Source: Taiwanofungus camphoratus | Taxonomy: Eukaryota; Basidiomycota; Agaricomycetes; Polyporales; Taiwanofungaceae | Assembly: GCA_003999685.1 (NCBI GenBank) | Contig: CP021231.1 | Coordinates: forward strand, 310,001-374,000 | Length of the DNA stretch: 64,000 nucleotides | Direction: 5' to 3' | Shown here: positions 46,984 through 58,215 of the stretch, piece after piece | How positions within the stretch are numbered: the stretch's first letter is position 1 | Layout of the letters: every line of letters begins with the position of its first letter | Made by a program: the position numbers and the translations under genes | Notes under the pieces: model-generated | What the model saw: only the letters and a program-made list of their open reading frames with translations | Databases searched by the model: none | What the model was told of the DNA's origin: nothing

Positions 46984-49900
46984 ATGGGAAGACGGAAAGA
47001 ATCCATCTTCCGACTGCTACTCACGGGGCTTGTATTCCACCTGGTGTACATCGGGACCGTTTTCGATTGTTATTTTACTAGTCCTGTAGTGCATGGCATG
47101 CGAAGTCACAGCCTTGCATCTGCGGAGGCGAAGCGTCTTGTTCTTATCGTTGGTGAGCCGCCTTATGATGACTTGTGCTGAAAAACCAGCATTGACGGCT
47201 CCTCCGAAGCTGACGGGCTTCGCGCGGATCTTTTATTTGGCCTCAATGCATTCTCTTCGTTTCAAAACGCACCAGAGATGGTCGCACCTTACCTGCATTC
47301 TGTCGCAGAGACCAAGGGTGCATTCGGGGTTTCACATACGCGTGTACCCACGGAAAGCCGACCCGGACATGTAGCACTCATCGGTATGACGAATTGACGA
47401 ACTTGAACTGAGAGATTTGGCAACCTGAGAGACCGAAATAGGTGGCATGTATGAAGACGTATCTGCAGTTACCAAAGTAATGAATGTTCACACACACGTA
47501 TCGCATATTCTGACTGAGTGATCGCGTCAGGGATGGAAGACCAACCCTGTACATGTTTCTTGGTACCATATATATACCACTTATACTTATAGAAGCGACC
47601 AGGTGGACTTTGATTCCGTCTTCAACCAATCCAGTCATACATTCTCATTCGGGTCTCCTGACATCTTACCGATGTTTGCCAGAGGCGCCACTCCAGGGAA
47701 GGTACAAATGTGGTGCTACGACGAGCATGAAGAAGACTTTACGAAAGGTCAAAGTTTCATATTATCGCAGGTAACGCACACTAACGACGAGGCCGTACAG
47801 ATGCCACATCTCTAGACGTATGGGTCCTCGAACACTTACGCACGCTGTTCCACAATGCCACGACAGATGCAGTACTCAGAACTCAGTTACAGAACGATAA
47901 GACAGTCTTTTTTCTTCATCTTCTTGGCCTAGATACAACAGGTCATTCGTATCGACCCCACTCCAAGGTTTGCTATTCGATATGCTCGTCGCGACATTGG
48001 GGCGTTGATTGCACCCGTTTACGTAGGAATACATGGCCAATATCCAGGTGGTAGACGAAATTGTCCGTCAAACAGTAGAACTCTTCTCTGAGTTCTACAG
48101 AGACGAAGACACTAGTTTCGTATTTACGGCTGATCATGGCATGTCCAAAATTGGGAATCATGGTGACGGTGGTGAGATGCACCGTGAAACTCATTCCGTT
48201 CTCGTCAACTTGACAAGCGTGTTTTAGATCCTGATAACACGCGTACGCCGCTCATAGCGTGGGGTAAGGGCGTCCGAGGCCCCTTGTCCGATAGCACCCC
48301 ATCCTCACATGATGCTTACTCCGAGTCATGGGGATTAACACATCTCTTGCGTCATGACGTCGAACAGGCAGACGTCGCCGCTTTGATGGCGGCTTTGATT
48401 GGCCTGGACTGGCCGGTAAATTCGGTCGGTGTCTTACCTGATGTGGACCCGACTCGACCTGGATATTTGCTGTCGCCCGGTGGAGAGGAAATACAAGCGC
48501 GTGTGGCATTAGTGAATGCAAAGGTACATGGCACTTGGTACCCGGTTTAAAGCTGGTGCTACAAGATTTTTAGGTGATATTGGAACAATACCAAGTAAAA
48601 CATGGTATGTATCCCGGCAGTGATCCTCGCTTGGCTATTATCTGATCCTGGTCACGAAAGAGGCCAAGAAGGAACACACCATACTGTATCGACCATACCC
48701 GTACTTTGCCAGTACAGATGGTTCAAATTCCGAACACGGTGTTCAACAGCTCACCATGATTGAGAAGCTGATAAACGAAGGCATGTTCAACGAAGCAAGG
48801 AGCGCCTCTGCAGGACTGATCAAACACACACTGGAGGGCCTACGCTATCTTCAAACGTAAGACATAGATTGATTGTAATAAAAATATTCTCACCAGATTT
48901 ATCAGTTACGATCGCTCATTAATCCGAACTATTGTTACTGCTGCATACTTAGGCTGGATTGCCTTCGGCGCCGTCTCCATTCTTCTCCCACAAGACATAA
49001 CTCGCGATGACGTGTTCGGACCACCTCACTCACTTGTTGTGGACCTTGGTGCGGTAATCGTATTATTGTCGTTCTGGAGCCTTTTCTCTGTACAGCGCTC
49101 TCCATGGTCGTTTTATCTCTACGTTTGCTTTCCGTGCTATTTCTGGCACCAGGTGATTCTCCGAGGGAGATCATTGCTCTTCCACTACTTAGGAGACCGA
49201 GAATTGCGTGCATCAACTGTACTGACAGTGCTGTTTCGAGGATGCCTAGTCGTTGCAGCCCTAGAGAGCATGGTGGTGTGTTATTGTTTTTTGTCTTGGT
49301 GGTAGTCATAAAAAAGATAACCTATTATATTTTTCTCAGATTGCGTATACTCATCGTGCAGTCTGGAGTGTAGGTTTTATCTTGATAGGTGTTATATGGC
49401 CTCTCTGTTCGTGGCCAAGTGACATTCGTTCCAGACATGGCTTGCTGCTACTACTTTGGTCGCTTGCCTGCCTTGGTACTGCCGTTTTCCCCTTGTTGAG
49501 CGTTGAAAAGCAGGAAAGTATACCAGCAATGTTTGTCTACCAGTTTTTTTTGCACTGAGAATTCATGACTGACAAGCATATACAGCCTATCGGGCGGCAT
49601 CCTTATGCTGATTGCAGGTGCCCTCGGATCAATGAAGATACATAATGGCGACGAGGATACGGATAGTCAATTCAAAATGTCTATAGCATTCCAGGTCTGT
49701 AACTGTCGGAGTCGTAACCCATCCTACGCCTCATCATTTTGTAGTGCCTACTGATCATAGCAAGCATGGCTGTCACTACCAGCTCCGCTGTTAGCCTTGG
49801 TGCAAAAGCTGGCTTGCCGCGACTTAACCAGCTGTCTGGATGGTTGATATTGAGTGAGTGCACCTCAAATATAATTTTATCCATGGACTTACCTCGCACG

Positions 49901-50857
49901 CTCAGTGACCGCATCGATATTTCCCTTCATCATGGAAATCGACAATCTGAATCCGATAGGCAGAATACTGATGTATTTCTTGGGCCTCTCTGTTTGCTTT
50001 ATTATTTTGTCCATCAGCGTGGAGGGCTTGTTCTTTGTCGCATTCTCTGCTACCCTACTTTTGTGGGTCGAAGTTGAGGCGCTCGTTCGACAGCCCAAGA
50101 CCCCCAGCAACTCGAAAGATTTGACATCTTATCGTCCACAGCCAGATGACGTGCGGATCGCGGTGTTCTTTCTGTTCTTTGTTCAAGTTGCTTTCTTTGG
50201 GACCGGAAAGTGAGTGTGTAGCACTCTCTTTCAATAGTTGACTTACGAGGGCGAACAGTGTCGCCTCCATATCGTGAATGAAGCCAAATTCTTAAAGCGA
50301 CGACTGACCAACTAATTACATCAACAGGTCCTTCTATCTAGAGCCTGTGTACCGACTCGTGCCCGTGTTCAGTCCGTTCCTCATGGCTGTTCTCCTAGTA
50401 CGTTATTAGACCGACTTCTGATTATGGTATCACTTTATCTTTCCCGCGTAGATATTCAAGATCGTGGCACCTTATATAATATTGGCAACCGCTCTGCATC
50501 TGCTCAATACCCGTCTGCAATTACCTCCTTTTAGTCTTTTTCTCGTAGCGCTGACGCTCACTGATGGTGCGCAAGTTTCCATAAGGCTGCTTCATCTGAA
50601 ATGCTTATACCGTCTACAGTAATGACCATGACTTTCTTCTTCAATGTCACTGACACCGGTGAGACCGTTTTTTCACTCTGATTTTCCTTTTGCATTTCTG
50701 ATCTTGGGATGCAGGTTCATGGCTTGAAATTGGACAAACTATAAGTTTCTTTTGTATTAGCTCTCTGTTACTCGTTTGGGCTGCAGGTACTTGTGCCGTG
50801 GGAGAGCTATTAATGGAAGGCACTGCCCCGCCAGCTGGTAGAGTCAAAACAGAATAA
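46984..50857 (+). CDS. MCD4: GPI ethanolamine phosphate transferase 1
   Basis: ER enzyme that adds ethanolamine phosphate from phosphatidylethanolamine to the first mannose of GPI anchors. Many exons. It starts [20 protein letters not shown] (signal anchor), then [13 protein letters not shown]. The lumenal alkaline-phosphatase-like catalytic domain follows: [38 protein letters not shown] with the Thr nucleophile, [52 protein letters not shown] and WGKGVRG, keeping the metal-binding Asp and His. A C-terminal region with about twelve or more membrane helices begins after EGLRYLQ (for example [20 protein letters not shown] and [20 protein letters not shown]) and ends [12 protein letters not shown]. 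The stop is 50855-50857. About 930 residues, usual for MCD4. All joins checked keep frame. Confidence 0.93.
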
Positions 50858-51093
50858 TTATATCGTAGAATGCTCGGAATAATTTTCGCTTCGCTGCCTC
50901 CTTACTACACTGCTTGCAATTATCCGCATGTATTTATCGAGACCAGATTACAGTCCATGGGATACCCGAGTAGTATTTATGATGCTGAATCGACGTAAGG
51001 ATCATGTCTAAGCCTTGAGGTGCTCGTAATACGACATTATCACATTGCTTCGGCATCGGCAGTTCCGCTCCCTAGCCCTTTACCGCAACACGC
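50858..51093. other. Short intergenic region between convergent genes
   Basis: 3' flanks of MCD4 (+) and the oxodicarboxylate carrier (-); nothing else seen. Confidence 0.55.
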
Positions 51094-52767
51094 TCATAGG
51101 TACGGCGGCCCGAGCACTGCAAAGATATCGTTTGCGTCGTCCAGAAGAGTAGACAGGTAAATAGTGCTTACTTTGGCGGAAGAGGTTCAACGTGACTTCG
51201 ACTACTAGTAGCAGAACACCACCACCTGGTGCTAACCGGAGCACCTTCGGGAGGAAACCTTTGTACAGCGCTGCGGGACCTTCTTCTCGCATGACGGTTA
51301 GTAGCCTGGGCAGACCGTATGAGTCAATATGAAGGTAGCTGAGGTAACAAAGCACTGACGCAGGGTACGTCCAGTTATACTTCGGAACGACACCGGGCAC
51401 TCTGGTGGCGCCCTGGATACGAGACTTCACGACCTGACCAGATACAATCATAGGCTTCGAACGAGAGGTAAGCTGCAGAAACACTTACATCAAATCTAGG
51501 AGTAAAACAGACAGAAAAGGTCAGTGCGTTTGTCGTAAAAATGAATGATCAGCGACATCAGTCTCTGGTCATGAAACGTTATGTCGCTTGATAAACCCAC
51601 GGCGTGTTTATGGCGGTTCCCACAAAACCACCAACGGTTCCGGCGATGAGATCATTCCTGAGTCTTTGTTGAGAAGTCTGTGAAGGTGCATAAGTAATTC
51701 CAATATAGCGAATGCGAGCCACGTACCTCAGCCTTAGGCAATAATGCTCTGACTTGGAATATACAGCCGAAATATCCTCCATTCCACCACAAGTGCCTAT
51801 TCCATCAGATGAGCGATCACGTTACGGAAATTTAGCAAGCAGAGATTACCTCCAGAATGTAGCCTCCATCCCAGAGTAGAGGCCTAGTACACCATCCTTC
51901 TTAATGACTTGCTTTACAACGTCCATAGGGCCTGCGTATGGACTTGACTTATCCTGAAGCCTTGGAACAAATCAGCGGAACAAACCGGTCCGATTCTTTT
52001 CACAAAGACATACTTTATCTTTACAAGCTCGAAGGGAACGACGACAAAACTCTCAGTAGCGCCCGCACTGCAGCCGGTCAGAATGGACAACTGCTGGGTC
52101 ATTTTCGACCCTCCTGTCATGTTGAGATATGTCTTTCCCCAGAAGTCATTTGCGGCGCTAGCAAGGGGTGTGAGGAGCAGAACTACGGGACAGGCAGACC
52201 GCACGAACAATTTCGTTGCACGCTTAGGTGCCTCCATTAGCAAAGGCGGGACAAGGCCTGATAATAAATATTATTGATGTCGTATTTGGCAAATTCATGA
52301 CCAGCATTACCTTTGTAAAGCCTCCCAAACCTGGGCGTGTGGAAAAGAAATCAGTATAAACCTTCGTGCGACCAGTATGACAATGAGCTGTATACCCTTC
52401 TTCCTTGATGATCATTTTGAAAGTGCCAACCAAACCATGCTGCGCCTTTCCTGTCTCCAGCTGCATACGCGTCTTCACCTATTGCTCGCATAGCACTAGA
52501 CATATGAAGAAGCAGGCCATGTCCATTCAGGCGAAGCACTCACGACATCTATTCACGTAGAGGCGATCGTTCAGGACAAGGCATAGCAGAAGCGAGCTCG
52601 AGAAGACCTCACCGAGAGGATAGAATGTGAGAATTTCCGATATACCGGCGATGGCGCCTGCCGTAAAATTCGCAATGAAAGGCAGTGCTAGATTGTGAAT
52701 TTGAATGAGTCAGACGACATCAGGACAATTGGTGGATGTATGTACGTTTTCTGTCGCTGCTTGCCAT
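51094..52767 (-). CDS. ODC1: Mitochondrial 2-oxodicarboxylate carrier
   Basis: Inner-membrane carrier of the MCF family moving 2-oxoadipate and 2-oxoglutarate. About eleven exons. It starts MASSDRKP, then LPFIANFTAGAIAGISEILT FYPL. The first signature PLDVVKTRMQ forms only if a 5-nt exon (52544-52548) is included. Then LETGKAQHGLVGTFKMIIKE, RLYKGLVPPLLMEAPKRATK, FAANDFWGKTYLNMTGG, ILTGCSAGATESFVVVPFEL VKIKLQDKSSPYAG (second repeat), LYSGMEATFWRHLWWNGGYF, IAGTVGGFVGTAINTPWVYQ and a later exon with VVKSRIQGATRVPGVVPKYN (third repeat), then KGFLPKVLRLAPGGGVLLLV and the end LGPPYL. The strings FAANDFW, VPPLLMEAPKRATK and RLAPGGG are characteristic of ODC carriers. About 300 residues. Divergent from SRP21 with 237 bp between starts. 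Confidence 0.9.
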
Positions 52768-53004
52768 GGCTGTTACACTTTTGTCCCGCAGGTCGAAGGA
52801 GGGCGGGGTGAAGTTGGAAAGAGAGCCGCTAATCAGGGGAAATAAACGAATGTATTGCCTAGAACGCTGACCGCGGTCCCGAGCGCTCGGAGTTTGAGGG
52901 GAAAAATGTGGGGTAATCATGGCGTGACCGTATTAAGACCCTTAGTGACAGGCGATGTGACAGTCAATGTGCGGGCATGCTGTCACGCCCACCTCGACAC
53001 TGCC
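52768..53004. promoter_or_regulatory. Divergent promoter between ODC1 and SRP21
   Basis: 237 bp between divergent start codons. GC-rich with no recognisable element; shared use is inferred from spacing only, and the two products have no known link. Confidence 0.4.
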
Positions 53005-53487
53005 ATGGTGTACATTTCATCGTGGCAGGAGTATCAGGAGGCAGCGGAGGCCCTCTATGAAAAGTCTCCTAGTACGGTGCGCAATATTTCCTGATCATTT
53101 TGTGTTTACCTTGTGATAAACCCTCTTTTTAGACTCGCTATTGCGTGAAGTGGAGAGCGTCGGAAGGAAAGCTGGTGCTGAAGATTACAGACAACACGAC
53201 AGTAAGTTCCCCATCGATCGTCCATTCTGGCTCTTTTTAAACTTTAACAGTGTCTCAAATTTAAGACCTATTCTTCAATCTTCCTCAATCGATTTGAGGC
53301 TTTGAACTTCTCCCTTATGCAGAAGATGCAGAACCGACAACGTCTACAAGCGTCGACCGTGCCTTCCCAGACCGAGGCATCAACAACGGTCACACCGGAG
53401 CCCGTTCTTCCGGCAACGACGCCTGGAACGGCAGGTGCAGCGGGCGGCGGTGGGGTGAAAAAGAAGAAGCCGAAGAAAAAGAAATAA
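53005..53487 (+). CDS. SRP21: Signal recognition particle subunit SRP9/SRP21
   Basis: Alu-domain protein of the signal recognition particle, in the cytosol. Three exons: MVYISSWQEYQEAAEALYEK SPST; TRYCVKWRASEGKLVLKITD NTT; then CLKFKTYSSIFLNRFEALNF SLMQKMQNRQR with a Ser/Thr/Pro-rich linker and a very basic tail, GGGGVKKKKPKKKK, to the stop at 53485-53487. The YxVKxRxxxGKLVLKITDxxxCLKFKT pattern is the SRP9 fold; the extended Lys-rich C-terminus is the fungal Srp21 form. About 125 residues. The start ATG at 53005 is supported by the family start VYxxSWxEF. Confidence 0.9.
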
Positions 53488-54074
53488 GGCCAGATTTAGC
53501 GAATTTTAGCGTCCGTTCCCTTGCACTAGCATCAAATCACCGTATTGTTACATAGGATTCCTCCCATTGTTGTATGTTATAAAATGACTTACTGCATTCG
53601 TATAGAGCTTTCCCGACACCGGCTCTAGCTCGGTGGGGATACTTCAAGTGACCTTGCCGAAGCCTTTGGCGGTATTTGAATGGTTGTAATCACAGGTAAG
53701 TATGTGTGTTTCCGACAAGATTTCGTGCTGGAACGGTCTTCTGTACTATACAATATAAAGTTTTGTAAAGGTCATTCTCGCCTTGCATGAAAGCAACGGT
53801 CATGTTTTTTTAATTGGATGTGTTATAAAACGAGAAGATTTGATATTATATACACACTTGCTATTAGGCGGTTGCAGATTGCAGCTAGATTCGTTTCCAA
53901 AATAACTGGGATATGGCATCCCTGACAAGGAACGACTTTGGGATATCGCGTGACCGTAAGTTTGTCCACAGTGGACACTGACAGGCTTCGCGACGCGTCG
54001 CGTCTTTGACGCAGCCACGGCATGGCCGTGCTTTGCACTCGCTGAAAATTGAACACAACTAACCCGTAACCTTC
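53488..54074. other. Intergenic region
   Basis: SRP21 3' flank and promoter of the BTB gene. Open frames at 53800-54018 and 53823-54179 (-) overlap the BTB gene start and are not supported. Confidence 0.5.
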
Positions 54075-55138
54075 ATGAGTACCGAAGACTTGCACCCTCC
54101 TCCAGTCAAACGCCGACGATATGTCTCTGACAGCGTCAGTCACAATGGCACTCCAACCGCCACACCTTTCTGGTTTCACGACGGTGATATCGTGTTAGAA
54201 ATTGGGCAGCACAGATTCAAAATCCACAAATGTCGTCTAAAATGCTCCGTAATCTTCTCCGACATGCTGGAGATTCCCCAGCCCGAAGTGGTTGACAGCG
54301 TGGATGGTTGCCCGCTGGTACAGTTGGCTGATGCAGCACAGGACTGGTTGACAGCTCTTAAGTGGATGTATGACCCAGAGTATGTCGTTGATTGACCATA
54401 TCTTGTTTGTACGTTCTTGACCTTTGCGGCACTGTTGCTAGCGAGTTTCATTCTATGCCTCATCCTGTTCCTTGGACACTCATCCCGAGCGCACTACGGA
54501 TATCGACAAAATACGAGATCGCAGCCCTTCGTAAATGGGCTATAGAAGGCTTGCGCCTCCGCTGGCCTACCGATCTTGAGCACATGGACACAACATCGTT
54601 GCATTGCGCCGCTGGTGAATTCAAATTGTAACTCCCTCAGCTACCAGATCACTCACGATTGCCTATCACAGAAGCTATCTCCCTAGCTCGCGAATGCGAC
54701 GTCCCAGAGATACTCCCTGCGGCGTTCTACGCACTATCTCTGCAAAGATGGAGCTACAATGCCGATGGCGGGCGGGCGCACCTCGTCCTTTCTCCTGCAG
54801 ATATGCGGCGACTCATCGTGGGCCGAGAACAGCTACAGCATGTAACTCTACAGATAGCGCTTAACCCCCTTGCCTTCGAGCACGAAGGCCCTTCGTTCGA
54901 CCCGTGCCCTGAATGCCGCGATGCCCTGCAACGGCACTGGCGTGAGAAGGTGACCACGAGTCCCGTGTCGCCGTTTGATTGCTGGCTCGTTCGTCAGCTA
55001 TATGCCGTCTTGTCAGAGCCCGACGAGCTGTTCGAGCGCTCTATCTGTGCGCGCTGTTTAAATTGGCATCGTGGCATCGCCTTCAGGAGACTTCGGGCTC
55101 TGAAAGCGTCTATACCTCGATTCTTCTTGGTGTCTTGA
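54075..55138 (+). CDS. BTB/POZ-domain protein
   Basis: Basidiomycete-type BTB protein, probably a substrate adaptor for cullin-3 ligases or a protein-interaction module; the partner is unknown. Three exons. A short Lys/Arg-rich start (MSTEDLHPPPVKRRRYVSDS) precedes the BTB fold: FWFHDGDIVLEIGQHRFKIH KCRLKCSVIFSDMLEIPQPE, then LVQLADAAQDWLTALKWMYD, and helices IPSALRISTKYEIAALRKWA IEGLR. The last exon (from EAISLARECDVPEILPAAFY) ends in a region with CPEC at about residue 240 and CARC about 55 residues on, four Cys that could bind one zinc. About 315 residues. Such BTB genes form large families in Agaricomycetes; no specific role can be assigned. Confidence 0.85.
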
Positions 55139-56324
55139 TCCTGTCGTAGCTTGCTTTCCAATGCTATCTGTTAAAGTCATCTAATTCATCTCGTAACTGC
55201 CTTGCTTATGAAGGAAACTCTCCCGGGAGAGTCCTATTCAGGCACTCCTTTGTGGAACAGGGCTGGGCTGCATCGTGTTAAATCCTGTTACTGCGGCGCT
55301 GCAAACCATAATGGGAAACATTTCGGGTGAGCAGGAGAGGATTCATTCAAGTGGCCGGACGCAGACATGCGATTCAGCATTTGAGGTACCTGGGCTGTAT
55401 AGACGAATTCATTGTTGCAAAGACTTTAATCATTGCCGTGAACCGTCGACTTGTCCCGGACAATCGGTAGGGGTTTCTATACCTACCTACCTGCGGGTAG
55501 TTCGATCTCCAGCTGAACGTGTCTCCTACTGGCGGCTGGTAAGTTTTCGTAAGCGTAGACAGCAGATACAGCAAGTGCCGGACGTGGCGCCTCGCAGGCT
55601 ATTCAAAGTATGATGACGAACAGCCTCTGGTCCAACACGAGATAGCGCCTCAGTCAAAACCTACAGCAGCGGAAGTATAGAAGGCTGCCGGCCAGTCGAT
55701 GATGCTGCTCAGCGATTTCACTATAAAGGAGAATCGATAAGCTCCACTCAGGAAACGGGGCGTTCCCTTGCAAAAGCTAAAGATGTGCAGCGCAAACCCG
55801 AGAACACGCCCTAAGACGTTGGTCAGTTACGGATGATGCCAGTTTGAGAACCGCAGTGCGGACAGCTGGATTTGTGGTCACAGGTCGGCTTGAGCGATTA
55901 TTCTACCTTGAGCCAGACGCGGAAGTGTCTGCTATATATGCTACATATACTTACTTGCAATGAGAACGTCGTGTGGATAACTGACTCAACTTGGATCAGC
56001 GCTGGCTAAGTGTTTCCAGTTGCTCCAAGGTGCTTGAAGCTACAATAACTTCAAGCAGGTTCACTTCGAATACCATCGAGTAAAAAGCCAGAGCCTCTCT
56101 TACATCAAAGATTTCCGAGCACAACTCGAGCTCAACGGAAGCAAATGTCGCAAAAGGAAGTGGCCCGCTGTTTTACGTGACGCGCTCTGATGTGACCGAG
56201 GTCCGAGCATGTGACAGTAGCGGAGATGAATCGGGCGCCACCTTGGTTGACTTCTGACCAACAGCCTTGAACGAAACTTTCAACTTTCTCTTTGCTGCTA
56301 TATACTGAGTTCAGATTCTCTATC
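55139..56324. other. Long intergenic region
   Basis: 1.2 kb without a supported gene. An open frame at 55275-55613 (+, 112 codons) shows no domain. The one distinct element is a 16-bp perfect palindrome at 55217-55232. Confidence 0.45.
55217..55232. repeat. 16-bp perfect palindrome ACTCTCCCGGGAGAGT
   Basis: A perfect inverted repeat with no spacer, 78 bp after the stop codon of the BTB gene. Too short-looped for a stable RNA hairpin; it could be a dimeric protein-binding site. Function not shown. Confidence 0.4.
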
Positions 56325-57461
56325 ATGGTAGGTGTCGCATTCCTTGCTTTTTATTTTGATGACTGGAATTTTGACTTCTCTCCAAGTCTGTATCACCCGT
56401 CGTGTTGCGCCGCTTGTTGCGAGAGCTCAATGAACTTCGGACGAACCCTCCAGAGGGGATTCGCGTCGCTACTAACGAGGACAACATGCTTGACGTGACG
56501 GGCATTATAGAGGGCCCTGGTACGTGTTTTTAACGCGTTCTGATGAGTTCTATACGCGTCGATCATGCCATTTCTTCGCGTGGCTGACGCGTCTTCAACA
56601 GAGGGTACCCCTTATGCCGGGGGATATTTTAAAGTCAAGTTCAGCTTTACAGAAGAATTCCCTGCAGCACCACCAAAATGTCTGTAACAGTTCCATTTGG
56701 ACACTTTGCAGTGTTGACATATGATTTCACTTAGGTTGGTTTGCAACTAAGATATTCCATCCAAACGTCTCCGCCTCAGGCGAAATTTGTGTGAACACCC
56801 TCAAGAAGGATTGGCAATCTTCCTACGGGATTGGACACATTCTCGTGACCGTCAAGTGTCTTTTGATTTATCCGAACCCCGAATCTGCTCTTGACGAAGA
56901 AGCCGGCAAACTCTTGCTTGAAAACTATGACAGTTATTATGAACGCGCTAAGCTGATCACCAGCGTGCATGCCACGCCTAGGGTACGTTCTCACATTCAT
57001 TCGGCCGGGCAAGTCCCTGATTGTCCCGTCACCAGATGCGTCCGGCGGAATTTGACACGCCTTCAACGTCAGCCGCAGCGTCGGGCTCGGCACCACCTAC
57101 GAAGCCGTCCCCTTCAAAACTACCACCTACATCGCCTTCCCTCGTCACACCTATCACTCCATTCCTAACGTCTTCGAGCGCATTGTCACAGAAGTTGGTA
57201 TCTCCTGTGCCCTGCGCCCTCCCGCATCCGCTCCAGTCATCGACTCCCAACACCTTCTCCACATCCGCGTCGGCTTCGTCTCTATCGAGCGAAAAAAGCA
57301 CTGGCAAAGAGCGGCTCACGTCACCCTCTCCACTTAGCACTGCTGATGCAAATGTTGCATCAGCGGCCAATGTTGCTGCTGGGACAAAGGCTGTCAAACG
57401 TTCTGCGGCTGGAGGCGGCGCCGGGGCTGAGAAGCGGAAGAAGGCGCTGAAGCGCTTGTGA
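56325..57461 (+). CDS. Ubiquitin-conjugating enzyme E2, UBE2S type
   Basis: E2 that charges and transfers ubiquitin; the UBE2S class extends Lys11-linked chains with the APC/C. Five exons. The first coding exon appears to be the ATG alone (56325-56327), joined to [20 protein letters not shown] at 56387. Then [71 protein letters not shown] with the catalytic Cys in [46 protein letters not shown] and [17 protein letters not shown]. The [19 protein letters not shown] and CLLIxPNPESALxEEAGxLL blocks are diagnostic of UBE2S. A Ser/Pro/Ala-rich tail of about 130 residues ends in a basic cluster KRKKALKRL, possibly a nuclear signal. The stop is 57459-57461. Confidence 0.9.
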
Positions 57462-58215
57462 GGTCCTTGTCTGTCAGGCCTGGCTGTGCGATCACAGACC
57501 GCGAGGCTACATGAGTGAGACAAATTAGTGTGATGGTTTATGATATTTGGTCAGATATTTACCTTCATGATATGTTGTGTTTGCCTACATTTGCTATCGC
57601 TCGCTTCATTTGCTGTAAATCATCCCCGAGTCCAGACTACAATCGGATGAGATGTGTCCCTGCTAGTCACTGATGCCCAAGCTTTCGCACGAGACGGCAT
57701 TATGGCCCTTATCGCTCACTCGGCTGGCCATGGCAGGGTCAGGTACCCACAATGAAAGTATGAATAGATCTAAATAAATGCGGAGTGGATCTAATAGATT
57801 ATACAAAGCTACAGCGTGAAGACAAGACTATGTGTGAGGATGCAGCAGGAGTCACGATGCGTAGTGGATGGTACAGGGAGTGCATGCAGTTACGAGATGT
57901 GTGGTATCCGAAAATGTGCAATAAGCGTATGACGGCATACAGCGCGAACACGAGGATTGCGGGGCACGGAAGAGGGCGTGTCCAGTATTCGATACAAAGA
58001 TCCGAGCTGAAGAGATGGGTGAGGAACCGAAATTCGTGAACAATGCAAGAGGGTATGCAGGATGTCATGGTGCAGAGATCATGTGGTGCACTGGAAGAGA
58101 AACGAGACAAAATATGAAGCGCAGATGTCCATGATATGTCCGTTGATGCAATGCCTGGCAATATAGCGTCCACTTCATGCGGTAATCGATGCAACGACGA
58201 TGATGGCAGCCGATA
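57462..58215. other. Intergenic between convergent genes
   Basis: 3' flanks of the E2 gene (+) and the OTU gene (-). Open frames at 57785-58039 (+) and 57799-58194 (-) are antisense to each other and show no domain. Confidence 0.5.
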
